A stretch of DNA of 64,000 nt from Hoplostethus atlanticus (Eukaryota; Chordata; Actinopteri; Trachichthyiformes; Trachichthyidae). This document shows positions 63,038-64,000 of this stretch, in pieces (position 1 is the first letter of the stretch; every line of letters starts with the position of its first letter). The stretch lies in assembly GCA_034670405.1 (NCBI GenBank), contig JAXDDX010000001.1:10024001-10088000 (forward strand), read 5' to 3'. Under the pieces are notes generated by a model. The model was not told the DNA's origin, ran no database searches, and was given only the letters and a program-made list of their open reading frames with translations. A program made the translations under genes and the position numbers.

Positions 63038-63559
63038 AGATCATCCTTGACTTTCATATGAATAATTGTCATCATCCTCACCATCACCATCCTCCTCCTC
63101 ATCGTCATCAGGCTCACATTAGGGTTAGAGCCGCAGAGTCCGGCCCTGTGTGTATGCAGGTTTAGTCTGAGCTATGTCATTATATAGTGGACCAAAATGT
63201 TACAGCTACGTTACAACACTGCATCAACAAACCTATCATCATTACAGTCGTCATCATTATAGCCATTATTATCCCTTACCCCCATCAAATCCATTCTAAC
63301 CATCCTAAGCATCTCAGCTATGTTCCCTGTCAACAACTTTATCTTCACCTCCTCTGTAGTCTCCAGTGGAGGATTCCCTGTTGGAGGCTGGGGAGCTGCA
63401 GGGCAGCACACGTCCAGAGGAGTGGATGCGAAGTGACACAAGCTGCATGTATTTATAGGCTATCTGACTGGAGAAACGTGCTGCTCACTGTTGAAGCTAT
63501 TTATAGAACCTTTTACTGATGCCTCTGAGTGGAGTGGAGGAAAGGAGATGGTCCTCAGG

Positions 63560-63900
63560 GGAATAGCGTACGAGGCTCCCTCATATCTCCTTCTACCCCC
63601 ATTCAGTGCACGTCTCTCCTTCTGCTCCCCGTGTCTCAGCTCAGCTCATCCCACCATCCTCTTCCTATCCTCTTGCATCCGCTCTCTCCCTCTCTTCCTT
63701 GCTCTCATCTCTCCTCCTCTTCCTCTTTCCATCCCTCCAGCCCAGTCTCTTTTCTCATCTCCACATCCATCTTCCCTCACCTCTCTCTCCATTTACTGTA
63801 CCACTACCACATCCCCCCCCCCATCCCTCCGTTCTCCCTCTCTATTTTCCTATTCTTCTCTCTCCTTTAGTCCCATTTCCTTCTCTTACTCTCTCTGGTC
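63560..63900. repeat. Pyrimidine-rich low-complexity stretch
   Basis: CT/TCC-rich over more than 300 bases; it yields long overlapping Ser/Leu/Pro ORFs that are not genes. Confidence 0.8.
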
Positions 63901-64000
63901 CACTCATATGAAGGAGGCACTCTCCATATGCAGAGCGTAGAACTATCTACTATCTAAAACTCTTCTCTAAATTCCTCAGCGGCATGTGCTACGGCGGAAG

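Noticed and set aside
63491-63940. Three overlapping plus-strand ORFs of 100-150 codons
   Set aside because: They arise from a CT-rich low-complexity stretch; no domains, and several frames are open equally.

Overview
The window is vertebrate nuclear DNA, almost certainly from a ray-finned (teleost) fish. It has short exons with GT-AG introns, very dense (CA)n/(GA)n microsatellites, typical fish retroposon 3' tails and a small hAT element. Its proteins align closely with human proteins recalled from memory. I cannot name the species. There is no bacterial, viral or CRISPR content.

Layout. 1-6.9 kb (+): the 3' half of dennd5b (end of a linker, RUN1, PLAT, RUN2, stop, 3'UTR); the gene starts upstream of the window. 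7.5-14.7 kb (+): sinhcaf (fam60a), complete, with a putative CpG/NRF1 promoter and a long 3'UTR. 15.3-17.2 kb (+): kxd1, complete. 17.9-22.1 kb (+): ergic2, complete in 13 coding exons. 22.2-64 kb (-): the 3' part of magi2, from the middle of the guanylate-kinase-like domain through WW1, WW2 and five PDZ domains to the stop codon. The exons for the N-terminal PDZ and the first part of the GK domain are not in the 9.4 kb of intron at the right edge and must lie beyond it.

Every exon was placed by translating it, finding GT/AG borders and requiring the reading phase to match across each intron. The joined lengths of sinhcaf (282 aa), kxd1 (184 aa) and ergic2 (375 aa) are in frame and close to family size. 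Two magi2 junctions keep frame only if a downstream in-frame acceptor is used; both are reported as findings.

The genes do not form a functional unit. They cover Rab GTPase regulation (dennd5b), the SIN3-HDAC complex (sinhcaf), lysosome positioning through BORC (kxd1), ER-Golgi cargo cycling (ergic2) and synaptic/junctional scaffolding (magi2). ergic2 and magi2 converge tail to tail. The rest is introns, microsatellites and degenerate transposons. I found no clear new biological system. The points most worth checking are the two magi2 splice/frame ambiguities, (UG)n repeats abutting magi2 splice sites, a fish expansion of a Gln/Ala/Thr-rich magi2 linker and of the acidic sinhcaf tail, a hAT element with a perfect 8-bp target duplication, and a ZNF143/RFX-like motif cluster in a magi2 intron.
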